DNA from: Zymoseptoria tritici IPO323
Lineage: Eukaryota > Ascomycota > Dothideomycetes > Mycosphaerellales > Mycosphaerellaceae
Reading direction: 5' to 3'
Length of the DNA stretch: 64,000 nucleotides
Assembly (NCBI RefSeq): GCF_000219625.1
Contig: NC_018215.1
Coordinates: 1,426,001 to 1,490,000 of the forward strand
Positions within the stretch are counted from its first letter, which is position 1. Every line of letters starts with the position of its first letter. Below the pieces are notes generated by a model. That model did no database searches and was not told the origin of the DNA. It saw only the letters and a program-made list of their open reading frames with translations. The translations under genes and the position numbers were made by a program. Shown in pieces: positions 20,109 to 30,446 of the stretch.

Positions 20109-22235
20109 ATGCCATTTCATTCCCGCACCAAGTCCCAGCACCAGTCCCACGATCTTTCCGCCGGATTTCTGTCAGCCACTGGCGCATTGAGCGCGGTAGG
20201 ATCGCCAAACGTACCGCGAATAACGGGCAGTCACACGTCCGACAACTATTCTTCTTACGACTCTCGACGCTTCACCAACGAGGATGCCGTGATGGACTCC
20301 TCATCGCAGGCAGGCCGATCCCAGGACCCCTCCACGCCCATGTCCGCACCGACGTCCACGGCTCCCGACCAGCAACAGCAGTATAGCACACCGCGTCGCC
20401 AATACCAGCCAAATTACCACGAAGCTCCGCCTTCTACTGGATCTGGGCCGTCATTCAACGTCCATCCGAGCACGCCGCAACATTCTTCGCAGTCGGCGGG
20501 CATTGTGCCTTCGCACTCGCACTCCTCCTCGCGCAGTGGGCTGCCTGGCGTACTGCAACCTGGCGGCTCCTCGCGACCTACTTCCTCATACACCGCCCCG
20601 ACAACTATTCCCACCATGTCACAACAGCCTCTGCCGTCCAACGCGCAGCACTACGCCCAGGCCTCGTCACAACCTCCTTCCCGCAGCAATACACTTCACA
20701 GTCACTCCCGCAGTGCGTCAGGACTCGACGGCGCCCAAAAATACATACCCTTCAATCAGACACCCTCTCAAACACCAAATGCGTCAAATCCAAAAGCATA
20801 CAACCTTTCCAATGCGCAGACTCCCTCTGCGGGGCCCTCGCACAGCCCGCTGAATCTCACAGATATTCGATCACGAGCGATCTCCGATGCGAATGAAGGT
20901 CCTCAGGGGACGGCTTTCTTTAGTTATTCAGACCAGCCGATGAACTCGAACTACCTCGCGCCTTTTCCGACGTACGCATTCGACTGGTGTAAATGGCCGG
21001 TGGGCGGCGGCAATGGAGCTGGGAAGATGGCAGTAGGAAGCTATCTGGAGGATCCACACAATTTCATCCAGATCTTGGACACACACATCACTCCGCAAGA
21101 GACGACAGCACCAGGGCAGGCGCCATACGGTTTGGAATATACAAAGGTTGCAGAAGCTACATGTGCCTACCCTGTGACGAGGATATTGTGGGAGCCTCCG
21201 AGCTCGCAAAAGCAGAGTACGGATCTGCTGGCGACGAGTGGAGACCACTTGCGATTATGGAGTCTGCCGCAGTCAGCGGCGACGCACATAACGAGCAACA
21301 TCAATCGAAGCGCATCGGCGAATCTGCGCGAGCCAGCACCACAAAAGCTGCAGCCGTTGGCTCTGCTGTCAAACAGCAAGACTCCAGAGCACACGGCACC
21401 TCTCACATCCCTGGACTGGAACACGTTGTCGCCGAAGTTGATTATCACCTCATCCATCGATACGACGTGCACGATCTGGGATATCCCGACTTTGACCGCG
21501 AAGACACAACTGATTGCTCACGATAAGGAGGTCTTTGACGTACGATTTTGCGCTGGGTCGGTAGATGTCTTCGTATCATGCGGAGCAGATGGAAGCGTGA
21601 GGATGTTTGACCTACGAAGTCTCGAGCACTCGACTATCATTTACGAGCCCGCGGACAAGTCCGACAAATGTGAGTCGATAGCCGGACAGCACACTGCACC
21701 ACGAGTGACTGACATTTCTCCAGCATCCTCTCCAACGTCTTCATCACCCTCGAAATCCACCGCTCAAACACTCTCTCCAGCACCACCGCTCCTTCGCCTT
21801 GCCGCGTCTCCACACGACGCCCACCTCTTGGCGACCTTCGCCTCCGACAGCAACATAATTCGCATTCTCGACGTACGACAGCCTGGTACCGCACTCCTCG
21901 AACTGCGCGGCCACCAGGGTAACCTCAACAGTATCGAATGGAATCCCAGTCGACGCGGTATGCTCGCGTCCGGTGGAGATGACAGTTTGGTGCTCGTCTG
22001 GGATCTGTTGAACGCGCAGAACCAGACTGTTGTACCTCCTGCGCCTGCCAATGGAGCCGGAAATGCGGGTGCGACTGCTGCCGCTGAAACGCAGGGCAAG
22101 GGACCTTTCGCGAAGTGGAGGTGCGAGTATGAGGTCGCGAATATTTCGTGGGCGCCACAGAGTAGTCTGACGCAGCAGGGTGGCGACTGGCTGGGCGTCT
22201 GCGCGGGGAGAGGAGTTTGGGGTGTGAAGTTGTAG
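20109..22235 (+). CDS. WD40 repeat protein, DCAF7/WDR68/AN11-like
   Basis: Exons 20109-21670 and 21725-22235 give 690 residues. The 54-bp intron (GTGAGT, TGACTGAC branch, CCAG) has length divisible by three and no stop, so a simple ORF reading would retain 18 extra residues. The N-terminal ~270 residues are Ser/Gln/Pro-rich and disordered. The rest is a beta-propeller with the DCAF7-type start (YAFDW..., MAVGSYLED, TRILWEPP, LLATSGDHLRLW) and repeats such as LIITSSIDTTCTIWDI, VFVSCGADGSVRMFDL and MLASGGDDSLVLVWDL. DCAF7 relatives are scaffolds for DYRK kinases and Cul4 ligases; the partner here is unknown. Start chosen at MPFHSRTKSQ, the first ATG after the leader. Confidence 0.85.
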   Translation: MPFHSRTKSQHQSHDLSAGFLSATGALSAVGSPNVPRITGSHTSDNYSSYDSRRFTNEDAVMDSSSQAGRSQDPSTPMSAPTSTAPDQQQQYSTPRRQYQPNYHEAPPSTGSGPSFNVHPSTPQHSSQSAGIVPSHSHSSSRSGLPGVLQPGGSSRPTSSYTAPTTIPTMSQQPLPSNAQHYAQASSQPPSRSNTLHSHSRSASGLDGAQKYIPFNQTPSQTPNASNPKAYNLSNAQTPSAGPSHSPLNLTDIRSRAISDANEGPQGTAFFSYSDQPMNSNYLAPFPTYAFDWCKWPVGGGNGAGKMAVGSYLEDPHNFIQILDTHITPQETTAPGQAPYGLEYTKVAEATCAYPVTRILWEPPSSQKQSTDLLATSGDHLRLWSLPQSAATHITSNINRSASANLREPAPQKLQPLALLSNSKTPEHTAPLTSLDWNTLSPKLIITSSIDTTCTIWDIPTLTAKTQLIAHDKEVFDVRFCAGSVDVFVSCGADGSVRMFDLRSLEHSTIIYEPADKSDKCESIAGQHTAPRVTDISPASSPTSSSPSKSTAQTLSPAPPLLRLAASPHDAHLLATFASDSNIIRILDVRQPGTALLELRGHQGNLNSIEWNPSRRGMLASGGDDSLVLVWDLLNAQNQTVVPPAPANGAGNAGATAAAETQGKGPFAKWRCEYEVANISWAPQSSLTQQGGDWLGVCAGRGVWGVKL

Positions 22236-22466
22236 TTGGTAGACAGGATTGCGGAAGAGGATGGAGGACCCGTGAGTGGGCATTCTTCTCAGCGATGCAT
22301 TCATGACGGCACAGCGCGGCGTTCGTTGGTATAAGGTCGATTCAAGACATTCATGCAGAGAGGAAATGAAGCACGAAGGCACTCGCTCTCCCTGCTCAAC
22401 GGCGGGTTGCCAAACAAGTTCGGGATCATGCTCTCTGCTCCCTTTGATTGAACACAGGCAGGACCT
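22236..22466. other. Short intergenic between convergent genes
   Basis: About 230 bp holding the 3' ends of the WD40 and SDR genes; nothing else seen. Confidence 0.6.
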
Positions 22467-23255
22467 TCAATGTCCACTCGCCAACATCCCTCCGTCCACC
22501 CTCAGCACCGCTCCGCTAACATAGCTCGCCTCATCACTCAACAGGAACGCGACAACCTTCGCAACTTCCTCGGCCTCACTCAATCGCCCCAATGGAGTTC
22601 GAGCAACCAACAGTCTCATATGCTCGACCGCTTGGGCGGTCAATGGCGTAGCCACCGCACCAGGACAGATCGTGTTGACGCGCACGCCCGCCGCGCCATA
22701 CTCCTTCGCCGCCGTCGCGCCGAGGGAATTGATGCCGCCCTTCGCCGCACTATACAGCCCAACGCCGGGTTCGGGGGCTAGCCCAGCGATGGAACTCATG
22801 TTCACGATTGAACCCCCACGGCCGCCATTCTTGTTGCTCATGTGTCGAAGCTGGGCGCGCAGACAATTGTAGACACCGCGCAGGTGGGTGTCGATGACGG
22901 TGTCGAAGTCGGCGTCGGTTTTCTGTCCGAGTGGGACGGGATACTCGGCTACTCCGGCGATGTTGGCGGCGCCGTTGATTTGTCCGAAGTCGTTGACGGT
23001 GGAGGAGATCCAGGTCTCGACTTGAGTAGAGGAGGTCACGTCTACGACTGTGGTTGTGAGTCTTTGCTCGGAGCCGGGCTCGATTGGGATTTTGGCGAGG
23101 GTGGTTTCCAGCTCCTTCAAGCCGGCTGCGTTGATGTCGCCGGCGGCGATGGAAGCGCCACGGTTGTAGAGCAGTATCGTGGTAGCTAGGCCTATTCCCG
23201 ATGCTGCTCCGGTGAGCGCGATGACCTTGCCGGCGAAGGGCTTTACTTGAGACAT
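22467..23255 (-). CDS. Short-chain dehydrogenase/reductase (classical SDR)
   Basis: An intron-free frame of 262 residues from the ATG at 23255. It has the classical SDR elements: TGAASGIG for the cofactor (15-22), a GAANIAG block (about 95-101), Ser155 in NMSSIAG, and the catalytic Tyr168 and Lys172 in YSAAK. The PGAVATP and DGGMLASG segments at the C-terminal side also fit. The Asp at the end of beta-2 (AAGDINAAG) suggests NAD preference. Substrate cannot be told from sequence. The frame continues upstream to an ATG at 23360, adding 35 residues, but the SDR fold starts right after the internal Met. Confidence 0.88.
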   Translation of the reverse strand: MSQVKPFAGKVIALTGAASGIGLATTILLYNRGASIAAGDINAAGLKELETTLAKIPIEPGSEQRLTTTVVDVTSSTQVETWISSTVNDFGQINGAANIAGVAEYPVPLGQKTDADFDTVIDTHLRGVYNCLRAQLRHMSNKNGGRGGSIVNMSSIAGLAPEPGVGLYSAAKGGINSLGATAAKEYGAAGVRVNTICPGAVATPLTAQAVEHMRLLVARTPLGRLSEAEEVAKVVAFLLSDEASYVSGAVLRVDGGMLASGH

Positions 23256-23700
23256 TTTTGCTTTGAAAGAAACGAGACGGCGCGGGATGAGACCACGACT
23301 GGCCAGTTCTACTGCAGCTGCTTCATATGTTCCGTCATAGAGCCTGCTGGGCTCCGACACATCCGAGAATGCTGTTTACGGCAATCGGATGCTGCTTAGT
23401 TCCGTTGCTGGCGGATCTGTATGCGTTGGTCTGCTGCAAGGTGCAGTTTTGCAGGACTGGTTCTATCATGGCGCACGATGAATGTGGTGGCTAGACGGTT
23501 CGCCGTGAACGAGCATAGGAGGGTTGTTCGATGGCTTGACCAGATGCTGGATTAATTTACCCCATGTCCTTGTCTGCGAGCCTGACCTGGTGGGAAGCAT
23601 GGGCTCGGACCTCTGCAATTTGCACACGCTCTTCCTCTTCTTTCTGTTCCTCGACCTCTTCTTTCCCCACACTTACCACGACAGATCCCCTCCAACGAAG
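23256..23700. promoter_or_regulatory. Upstream region between the SDR and the secreted-protein gene
   Basis: About 445 bp with two divergent starts. The side next to the secreted-protein gene is CT-rich (23620-23690). No specific motif recognised. Confidence 0.4.
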
Positions 23701-24050
23701 ATGAAGCTCCACCTCTTTACGTTCCTTGCAATCGCCTTCACTCTTGGTGTAAGCGGCCGTCTAGTGTCACTAGACTGCATCCGCGGGACCGGCTGTACGT
23801 GTTCTCCAGCTTCCATTTCCCGACCCTGCTAGGTCGACCAACTTGCTTACCACTCCAAACAGCATACTGCGCTCCCCACGGAATGGGTCGATGCTGTGGC
23901 CAACTTAGGTGCATCGATGGCATAAACCAGTGCCGGCATCGCTGCCAGGATGGAGGGCAGTATTGCGAGAAGAAAGGGGATATATGCGGTTTCGTCAACA
24001 ACAAACTCCAATGCAAAGGTAGGCTTACACTCTTGTCGCGGGTCACTTGA
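23701..24050 (+). CDS. Small secreted cysteine-rich protein (effector/antimicrobial-like)
   Basis: Exons 23701-23794 and 23863-24050 give a 93-residue precursor; the 68-bp intron starts GTACGT, has a GCTTAC branch-like site and ends ACAG. Residues 1-19 form a signal peptide (MKLHLFTFLAIAFTLGVSG). The mature part has ten cysteines, including a CC pair, with spacing that suggests five disulfides, a knottin-like pattern. No family could be named. The last 11 codons after LQC may instead be a second intron, because GTAGGC follows an AAAG at 24018. Small size, secretion signal and high cysteine content are typical of fungal effectors or antimicrobial proteins, and the gene stands only ~200 bp from a retrotransposon. 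Function is inference. Confidence 0.65.
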
Positions 24051-24254
24051 ACGAGGTGGGCCGACTGTACCAGCACCATACGGATGTCCGGGATGCTGAA
24101 AGTGCGTCCCGCTGTGCACCTGGCTTGCGTCGACGATTCTACGATCGACCGGCCACCTACAGTCTGGCTGTGGATTCGCATTTCTTGGGTCTGGATTGGG
24201 CGTTGCAATGGTTCGGGGGCAAGGATATCGATGCGATGAATAATGATACAAGCC
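24051..24254. other. 3' flank of the secreted-protein gene, up to the copia insertion
   Basis: About 200 bp of normal composition ending at the ATATG target site. Nothing coding recognised; the 3' UTR of the secreted-protein gene should lie here. Confidence 0.5.
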
Positions 24255-24259
24255 ATATG

Positions 24260-24430
24260 TGTTGTGGATCATCAGACTAACCATCAGTGAAGTGCACGTG
24301 ACTAGTGCCAAGGCATTCCTACATACAGATAGCTGAAGTAAGAATCTCACACTTAAGATTCTCTCTGTATAACAATATATACCTACTAATTAGAGGTCTT
24401 CTTCCACTTAGCTTAAGTCCAATCACAACA
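24260..24430 (+). repeat. 5' LTR of the copia element
   Basis: 171 bp, same length as the 3' LTR, TGTTG...CAACA ends. Relative to the 3' LTR it kept several CA/TG sites and lost others, consistent with independent RIP hits on both copies. Confidence 0.95.
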
Positions 24431-24446
24431 GGTTATAAGCCCGGCG
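24431..24446 (+). other. Primer binding site, half-tRNA (initiator Met) type
   Basis: The bases directly after the 5' LTR, GGTTATAAGCCCGGCG, match the complement of the anticodon stem-loop region of initiator tRNA-Met (GGTTATGAGCCC) except for one G-to-A that fits RIP. Drosophila copia and yeast Ty5 are primed by such an internal iMet fragment rather than by the tRNA 3' end. Confidence 0.65.
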
Positions 24447-24567
24447 TAACTACTACACACTTAAGGAAGAATTGTCTGTTCTAAGCGCAGCTACTAGAAC
24501 CTTACTATACACTGTTCAGACAGTTAACTAGCGAGCTAAGAAAGAGCTAGTTACAACAACAGCCGCA

Positions 24568-27500
24568 ATGCAGGCTAATAAGTTCAAGACTGCGAAGGAG
24601 AATAAAGTCCTAAGAAAGGGAAGCAACTTCTTAGACTGGTTAAGGATGCTTAAAGCAGCCCTTATAGACAAGGAGGTGTTAGGCTATGTCTTTTACGACA
24701 TTCCCTAGTGCCCTGCCTAACCAAAGCTAGGAATTAAAGTCAGATATCCCTCTCTACTAACTAAGGAGAGTACTGCTTTATCCTCCTAGGCTCTAACTCC
24801 TTCCTAAAAAGAAGGAGGGGACACTCTAGTAACAGAACCTATTCTAACTAGTAGACTAAGACTAACTCCTCTCCAAGTCTAGCACAAGCATAACCTAATT
24901 ATATACGGGATTGTTAGCAAAAGGATTAACTAATCTCTAAGGCCTAACTTTGGGGATATAGAGAAGACAGCTAAGGAACTGTATAATACTATTGCAGCTA
25001 CCTACAGGCCTGTTGTAACTATAAACATTTATAACAGCCTAAGGATTCTTAGAATTAGCAATATTAAGATCTAAGGAACAAACACTTAGAAGTACTATAA
25101 GGACTTCTAGAAGTGGCATTACAAGTACATCTCTGTAACAGAACAATACTCTAGGTCTAAGAGCATTCTAGTCTTAAAGCTCACTTTTAGTAATAAGCAG
25201 ATCAGGCTGTTCTTTATCTAGGGCCTCTACTATCTAGAATACCTAAGAAGCTAGAGACAATCCTATTACATTAAGAACACAACTCTTAAAGAGCTAATTA
25301 CCTTATTAATTAAGGAACCTCCTCTATAGACATAGAGGACAGCAGGAGGATTTAGGGGTGCTACAGTAGATAATAATTAGTGTACTAAGTGTACCTATTA
25401 TATCCACACAAATGCAGACTACTTTAAGAAGCACCCTAACAAGGCCCTAAAGTCCTAGGTATATAGAGGAAAAGGAGGATCTAATAAGGACAAGAAGAAG
25501 TCCTAAGACAAGAGCAAGAGACATAACAAGAAGGGAGGAAAGGGTGCTGCAGCAATTAAGCCTATCTCCTCTTCTAATGCAGGCTTAGGCTCTAATTTAG
25601 ACAGCTCATTTACAGGAGCAGCAATTGCTGCCGCTGGAATACAAAGGAGTAACACTATTATCTAGGATTCTAGTATATTATACTACTTCTTTAATAACAA
25701 GTCCTAGTTCTTAGACCTTAAACCCCTAGAAACCCTAATTAGGTTCTCTTAAGCTATTAGACAAAGCATAGTTACATACTTAGGAAGTGTAAGGATTATA
25801 ATAAAGTACAAGGGGAATAAGTTAAATATTACCTTACAAGATGTATTGTACTCTCCTAACTCTAATTATAACCTTATCTTAGCAGAGACTCTCTAGCTAA
25901 AGTGCAAGGTCTACCTAGACAGGCTATCTTTATATATTCTAAGGAATAATAAGAAGATAGGCAAGGTTTAGTCTACTTATAATGTTCTAATCCTCTAGAA
26001 TGCAACTGTCTCTCTCCCTAAGGGGAGTACTAAAGTTGCTTCTACAACTAATAGGAATATGTCCTATCTAGCCTTTGCTATGCCTAAGGCTAACATAATA
26101 AGATAGCACTAGAGACTAGGCTATATAGGGAACAAGATTCTTAGTGCAACAAAGGCTTAAGTCTAAGGACTTAAGCAGATTAATATATCTACACTTAAGC
26201 ACTATAAGCTATATAAGCTTGCAAGGTTATAGAGAGTAGTGTTAAGAACTCTAAGACTAACACCTTAATCCTTATTAGATAAGGTCTATATTAACATTAT
26301 AGGACTAATCTTTCTACTAGACATCTTTAGATACAAGTACATCCTTATAATTACTAATGCAAAGTTAAGAAGGAGATAGGCTATCTTCTGTAAGCTTAAA
26401 TTACAAGCTGCACAAATTATTAAGAAATAGACTACTAAGACATTTAACTAGTACAAAAAGATAGTTAAGATCTAGTTCTTAGATAGAGGAGGAGAGTTTA
26501 ATAATAATAATCTAATTACATTTGCAGAGAATAAGGGACTAAGATGGGATTTCTTAGCTCCCTATACTCCTAAGCAGAATAGAATTACAGAATTATCTAA
26601 CAAGGTTATCCTTAATAAGGCAAGAGCAATAATAATTAACTCTAGCCTACCTCTCCCTCTCTAGAGTTTTGCAGTTGCACATATAATCTTCCTTACTAAC
26701 AGGCTAGTATGCCTATTAACTAACAAGATTCCTCTTTAGGAATTTAATTAAGATCTTAATACTGGAACTCTACATATTAATCTAATAAAGGTTAGGAGAT
26801 TTGGATACAGAGCATATCTATATAATTAGGGGAGACCTAATTTATAGAAGTTCTATCCTAGAGCAGAGAAATACTAGAATCTAGGATTCTAAGAGAACAC
26901 TTTAACTAACTATATAGTTTAGAAGTTTGAACTATCTACCCTTACTAGGTTTCAGCACAAGATTGTAACCTCTCCTTATGTAACATATAATAAGGATAAG
27001 GTATATAGTATAATACCTACTGCCCTAGACTTCTAGGAGGAGAGTTTCCTACAACTAATGCAACCTATTGCCACAGAATAGGAAGTCCATACTATCTACA
27101 CTAAGGATTAAGATTAGGGCCAGGATGCCTAAGGGCAAGATGCCTAACCTCTTACTACTTCTTATCTTTAAGAAGTAGAGAACATGTTTAATACTATACA
27201 GAGAGAGAGAAACCAAGCCTCCCTTTTAACATCTTAGGGGGAGCAAACATTAGGTTAGGACATACAGTCCTAGGATGACTAACACAAGCAGTCTAAGCCT
27301 GATTAGCTAGAGGCTACTAAGCATAAAGAAGCCTCCTAGCTAGCTTAGGGGGAGCATGTTTCTAAGGAAATAGGAAGTCCTAAGGGATTCTAAGGAAGTC
27401 CTAAGGGATTCCAGGAGCAGGCTAATGCCTTATCAACATAGCTACAACATTAAGCATTAGCAGAGGATTGCCCTAAAAGGGAAGACCTCCAAGATTATAC

Positions 27501-29223
27501 TATAACTCCCTTCCTAGACATTTATGTTACAGGAAAGAGGAAAGTAGGGAGAAGCCCTAAGAGACCTAAGAAATTAGGCAATAAAGCAAGTCCTAAAAGC
27601 TCAGGCATATTCAGACTCTTAAGAAGTAGAAGATTAGTTATAAGAAAAGACTACAGCAAGATCTAGAAGATAGGACTTAAAGCAACAAATCCTAATCTGT
27701 CTAATCCTAAGACAGTTAAGGAAGCTCTCTCTAGATCTAACTACAAGGAATAGGAGAAAGCTATTATTAAGGAAGCTAAGTCACTTAAGTCCACAGGATG
27801 CCTTAAATGGAAACTCGTTAGCACCCTCCCTAAGGGGAGAGTCCCTCTTACAGGGAAATAGGTCTTTAAGATTAAGGTACTCCTAGATAGAACTGTAGAG
27901 AAGTACAAGGCTAGATAGACAGCTAGGGGATTTACATAAAGGAAGGGACTTAACTATGTTAATACCTTTGCTCCTACCCTAAGAGCTGCAACAGGGAGAA
28001 TACTTCTATCCCTCTTAGTTAACTTTAGCTAGAAGAGGAGACAAGTTAATGTTAAGACTACATTCCTAAATCCAAACCTAGATAAGCAGATCTTTATTAA
28101 GCTACTAGAGGGAGCTTATCTCTTTAAGAAAGATGCCCACAAGTATATTATACATGTTAAGAAAGGACTGTATAGGCTTAAGCAGGCAGCTGCTCTCTAG
28201 CACTACGATGCTATAGACACTCTCTAAAAGCTTAGTCTATTAAGAACTGTTAGTAATGCTTGCCTCTTTTAAGGGAAAGGCATCCTTGTTCTCCTTTATG
28301 TAGATAACTTCTAGATCTTTAGATAGTTAGACTATAAGATTAACAAGCTAATTAAGGGATTAGAGCAGAAGTACACAATTAAGGTTGTTAATACTAATGT
28401 CTTTCTTGGACTTTACCTAAAGGAAGGGAAAGATAGCTCTATGTCTATCTCTTAGGAACACTATTCTAGAGACAAACTTTAAGGACATAGTCTCAGCAAT
28501 GCAAAGAGTGTTAAGTACCCCCTTAACACCCTCCTTAAACCCCTCTAGGATAAGGGAACAAAGGAGGACTATAATCTCTTTAACAAGATTATTAGGGAAC
28601 TGCAACATCTATTAAACTATACTAGACTAGACATTAGTTTTGCTATTAACTACTATGCAAGGTTCCTTTAGAACCTAGGACCTTTGCATGTTTAGGTAGC
28701 TAAACACATCTGGAGATATGTTGCAGGCACAATTAACAAGTGCCTTATATATAGGAAAACTAAGGAGCAAATTCAGATTAAAGCATTCTTAGACTCTAAC
28801 TTTGCTAGTAATCCTAGCACATCCAGGTCTACCTTAGGAATGCTCTTTAAAATTGTAGGAGGCCTAGTTGTCTAGAGATCTTAACTACAGAAAGAAGTAG
28901 TGCTATCTAGCACTAAGGCAGAGTACCTCTCTCTTACTAAGGCAATAAGAAAAGTGAATTAGGTAAGGAATCTTATTAATAAGCTCTAGCCCTTTACCTA
29001 GGCTAAAAGCATTTCTACTATCCTTATCAAAGTAGACAATTAATTAGCTATTAGCCTTATAGAAAACTATGCTAACTCCAAAAGATTAAGACATATCTCT
29101 CTTAGGAACTATTACTGTAGAGAGCAACATAACAAGGGGAGTATTAAGGTAGAGTTTGTAAGGACAGATATGCAGCTTACAGACTGTCTAACAAAACTAA
29201 AATCCCTAAACACTATCCTCTAA
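24568..29223 (+). pseudogene. RIP-degraded copia gag-pol
   Basis: The frame starts at an ATG at 24568 (gag, UBN2-like). A CTKC...H...-type zinc-knuckle remnant lies near 25380-25430 and a protease DSS.LYYFFNN block near 25665. The integrase core (first Asp near 26325, second in FLDRGGEFNN near 26480, Glu in TELSNK near 26590) precedes the reverse transcriptase (ARGFT and NYVNTFAP near 27930-27975, YVDN near 28300) and RNase H (FLDSNFAS near 28790, STKAEYLS near 28910). It ends at TAA 29221-29223. Tens of in-frame TAG and TAA stops replace glutamine and tryptophan codons, so no product is possible. Reading direction and domain order are certain; exact frame breaks were not mapped. Confidence 0.9.
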
Positions 29224-29249
29224 TATAAGCATCTACCAAAAAGAGCATC

Positions 29250-29292
29250 TCGTGCGAGCATAAGAGGAACACATCCTAACATAGTCGCACGA
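29250..29292. repeat. Hairpin downstream of copia pol
   Basis: Arms TCGTGCGA (29250-29257) and TCGCACGA (29285-29292) are perfect reverse complements around a 27-base loop. The sequence ATAAGAGG follows both arms (29260-29267 and 29294-29301), so the segment is also a ~17-bp direct repeat. It lies just 3' of pol and abuts the tRNA-like sequence. Confidence 0.6.
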
Positions 29293-29299
29293 AATAAGA

Positions 29300-29370
29300 G
29301 GCTGATATAGGAATTGAACCTATAACCTTCTGATTTGTAGTTAGAAATTATACTACTAGACTAACTAGCC
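29300..29370 (-). tRNA. tRNA-Cys-like sequence (RIP-mutated) inside the copia element
   Basis: The reverse complement of this 71-nt segment folds as a tRNA. The 7-bp acceptor GGCTAGT/ATCAGCC contains one mismatch explained by G-to-A. There is a D-arm with TAGT...GTAGTATAAT. The anticodon stem TCTAA/TCAGA again has one G-to-A mismatch, and its loop is CTACAAA. The T-arm is a perfect 5-bp stem ATAGG/CCTAT around TTCAATT. The present anticodon reads ACA; undoing the G-to-A change gives GCA, that of tRNA-Cys. No intron. The acceptor and anticodon-stem mismatches make function unlikely now. Whether it came from a captured tRNA gene or a tRNA-derived SINE is not decided. Confidence 0.65.
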
Positions 29371-29501
29371 CTTAATAAGAAGAGGGAAATTGCTCTTAAA
29401 TTTATGCCTTAGTACCTGCATTCCTACCTAAGAAGGATTCCCTCCCTAGAATTATACTATTTTATTTGTTACAAAACTAAGAAGTATAATACTTAGAATA
29501 C

Positions 29502-30218
29502 TTATTTTATTCTTATCTATACAAAGGAAAGGAGGCAACTACACACCTCTACAAAAGCATCTAAGAAACTATAAGAAAAATACCTAGCTAAAGGAAAACT
29601 TTTCTATAAAAACCCAAAAGCATTAGAGCATGTCCTAGAACCTGTAGCCTGCCCCCCTAGAACTACTACTAAAAGACTAAGCTAATTCCCCTAGAATCTT
29701 AACTTAAAGCCTAGGAGAATGTTAGTTTCTATTAGGGAAGAAGGGATTTTAAGGAGAACATACATAGGATGCTATGCTACTAACTACTGCTTTATCTCTA
29801 CCTTGTTAGAGCTTAATATTTGGCTAAGAGGAGTCTAGTTATAGCATAACACAAATCCCTAAGGATTAGGAGTTGTTAGACTAAGGTAGTTTTCTACTAG
29901 GAAGGCCTACTCCCTTAGGTTGTACAGCTCCTCTATTACTATGTTAATAAGGTCTGTAGTAAGGAGATCCTTATTAAGCTTAGCTATGAAATTATTAAAG
30001 CAAGCTACAAAAGAGAAGGGACCCTAAGCCCTAACATTCACTCTATTGTAGTATCTATTTATCTCTTCTCTAATAAGTTAATGCATAGTCTAATATACTA
30101 CAGAACTATCTTTGTAGATCTACAGGAGATCTCTACTGCTAACAGCTCTTGCTTTATCGATAACTTGCTAGAAGGTTTTCCTAGGGACAGAGAAAGCTAC
30201 TCTTCTTCTAGAAGCTAT
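29502..30218 (-). pseudogene. Possible antisense frame between copia pol and 3' LTR
   Basis: A minus-strand frame of 238 codons runs from 30218 (ATA, possibly a mutated ATG) to a TAA at 29502-29504. Its internal stops are thirteen TAG and one TAA, with no TGA, as expected if CAG and TGG codons were hit by RIP. The conceptual protein has helix-like stretches (LIREEINRYYNRVN, NFIAKLNKDLLTTDLINIV) but no recognised domain. A + strand frame across the same DNA has a similar number of stops (eight TAG, six TAA), so strand assignment is tentative. Copia elements need no gene here; some LTR elements of other kingdoms carry extra antisense ORFs at this position. Confidence 0.35.
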
Positions 30219-30436
30219 AGCTAGTAATGTGGATTATGTTATTAATAGCTATAAGGGATAGATAATAGATTAGCTAATAAGTTAGCTAAATAGATAAGAG
30301 GTGTAGATTGTAAAGTGGAGGAATGAAAAAGCTAGAAGAAGATGCTTTTTAACAAGCTAAAGCCGAGCATTAGCTACGTAGTAGGTAAATACCTGCTATA
30401 TTTAGGTAACAGACAGCTCGTAATAATATAGCTGCT

Positions 30437-30446
30437 AATAGGGGAG
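30437..30446 (+). other. Polypurine tract of the copia element
   Basis: The purine-rich AATAGGGGAG stands directly before the 3' LTR, where plus-strand DNA synthesis is primed. The single T at 30440 may be a mutation. Confidence 0.6.
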
